Assembly (NCBI GenBank): GCA_009885595.1
Contig: VFKJ01000083.1
Coordinates: 1 to 7,282, forward strand
Direction of reading: 5' to 3'
Source: Myxococcales bacterium
Lineage (GTDB): Bacteria; Myxococcota; Myxococcia; Myxococcales; Myxococcaceae
DNA: 7,282 bases
Both the position numbers and the translations under genes were made by a program. The notes below the pieces were generated by a model. The model made no database searches. It was not told the DNA's origin and worked only from the letters and a program-made list of their open reading frames with translations. Below are positions 6,489 through 7,282 of the stretch, piece after piece (position 1 is the first letter of the stretch; each line of letters opens with the position of its first letter).

Positions 6489-7282
6489 ATGCTGGCGCTC
6501 TCTCTCGCGATGGTGATGGCCGCCGGCGACCTTCCGGTGGTGTCGGTGATGTACTTCGACAACGACTCGAAGGACCCCGAGCTGGAGTTCATGCGCAAGG
6601 GCCTGACAGACCTGCTCATCACCGACCTGGTCGCGTACGAGGGCGTGCGCGTGGTCGAACGCACCCGGCTCGAAGACGTGATGAAGGAGCTCAACTTTCA
6701 GCAGACGAAGTACGTCGACAAGGCCACCGCGGCCAAGCTGGGCAAGGTGCTCAACTCCACCTACCTCATCTACGGCTCCCTCATCCTCACCGGCACCAGG
6801 CTGACCATCGCCGCGCGACTGGTGCAGTCAGGCAACGGCGAGATCCTGCTCACCGTGAAGGAACAGGACGAGCGCGACAAGATCTTCGACATCGAGCAGC
6901 GGCTGGTGAACCAGCTGGTCGCGAAGATCGACGCCAAGCTGTCGGCCAGCGATCAAGCGCGCCGCAAGGCGAAGGTGCCTGACCTCGCCACCCTGGTCGC
7001 TTACGGCAAGGCGCTCGATCTCTCCGACCAGGGAAAGGTCGACGAGGCGCAGGCCGCCATGCGCGCGGTCGTCAGCAAGTCGCCCACCTTCCTGCTGGGA
7101 CGGGAGCGGCAGACCGAGCTGCTCAAGGCCTTCGAGGAGTACCAGAAGAAGAAGAAAGACCTGATCTCCGGCCAGATCGTCGAGCTGGGCAAGCTGGTCG
7201 ACAAGGCCCTGCTGGACGAGCCGAAGTACGACTCGCTCACCGTCGATCAGAAGCAGCGCTACCTGGTGATGCGCATGCTCAA
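6489..7282 (+). CDS. CsgG/FlgO-like exported protein with TPR-like segment, partial (runs off right edge)
   Basis: The frame is open from the ATG at 6489 to the window end, 264 codons, without a stop. MLALSLAMVMAAG is a short hydrophobic signal-like start with no basic residue; it lacks a lipobox Cys, unlike CsgG. Residues 16-145 match the CsgG/FlgO/TolB-N-like fold: VVSVMYFDN (strand 1), then F-M-R-K-G-L-T-D-L-L-I-T-D-L, VRVVERTRLEDVMKEL, the AAKLGKVLNSTYLIYGSL motif (81-98) and ARLVQSGNGEIL (109-120). In characterised members these proteins form or assist outer-membrane secretion channels. Residues about 166-200 (YGKALDLSDQGKVDEA and following) look like one TPR, then a Lys/Glu-rich helix (211-245). 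It starts 5 bp after the SFPD-repeat gene with no clear Shine-Dalgarno sequence, so translational coupling is likely. Family assignment is from sequence pattern only; the C-terminus is not visible. Confidence 0.8.
   Translation, partial: MLALSLAMVMAAGDLPVVSVMYFDNDSKDPELEFMRKGLTDLLITDLVAYEGVRVVERTRLEDVMKELNFQQTKYVDKATAAKLGKVLNSTYLIYGSLILTGTRLTIAARLVQSGNGEILLTVKEQDERDKIFDIEQRLVNQLVAKIDAKLSASDQARRKAKVPDLATLVAYGKALDLSDQGKVDEAQAAMRAVVSKSPTFLLGRERQTELLKAFEEYQKKKKDLISGQIVELGKLVDKALLDEPKYDSLTVDQKQRYLVMRML

Overview
The window looks like chromosomal DNA of a myxobacterium (Myxococcota, probably Myxococcales). The grounds are high GC with strong GC bias at third codon positions, a membrane Ser/Thr kinase with the architecture typical of that group (zinc-finger N-terminus, kinase with an HRDFKPDN loop, one membrane segment, TPR tail), and a MiaB that closely resembles the myxobacterial form as I remember it. 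No rRNA, tRNA, IS element, CRISPR array or clear rho-independent terminator was seen.

Layout. The left half (1-3710) is read on the minus strand. In transcription order it holds a 976-residue zinc-finger/kinase/TPR protein (GTG start at 3710), then after 31 bp a 198-residue secreted protein that may be a small outer-membrane barrel (748-152), then after 56 bp the first 31 codons of an ABC-F type ATPase that runs off the left edge. A 12-codon reading frame overlaps the stop of the secreted-protein gene and ends 21 bp before the ABC-F start. The right half (3913-7282) is read on the plus strand: an 83-residue coiled-coil protein, a 155-residue helical protein of unknown function 17 bp later, miaB (tRNA ms2i6A37 methylthiotransferase), a 112-residue exported protein made almost wholly of an 11-residue SFPD repeat, and, 5 bp later, a CsgG/FlgO-like exported protein with a TPR-like segment, cut by the right edge. 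The two halves diverge from a 202-bp intergenic region (3711-3912).

How they fit. The kinase and secreted protein probably form an envelope-signalling transcription unit. The ABC-F ATPase and MiaB are translation-related housekeeping functions. The most interesting part is the right end: a disulfide-capable repeat protein that I place in the knotted '7(1) septoil knot' group, closely linked to a CsgG-like gene. CsgG proteins are outer-membrane secretion or assembly factors, so this could be an uncharacterised export or surface-structure pair. That link is inference from adjacency only.
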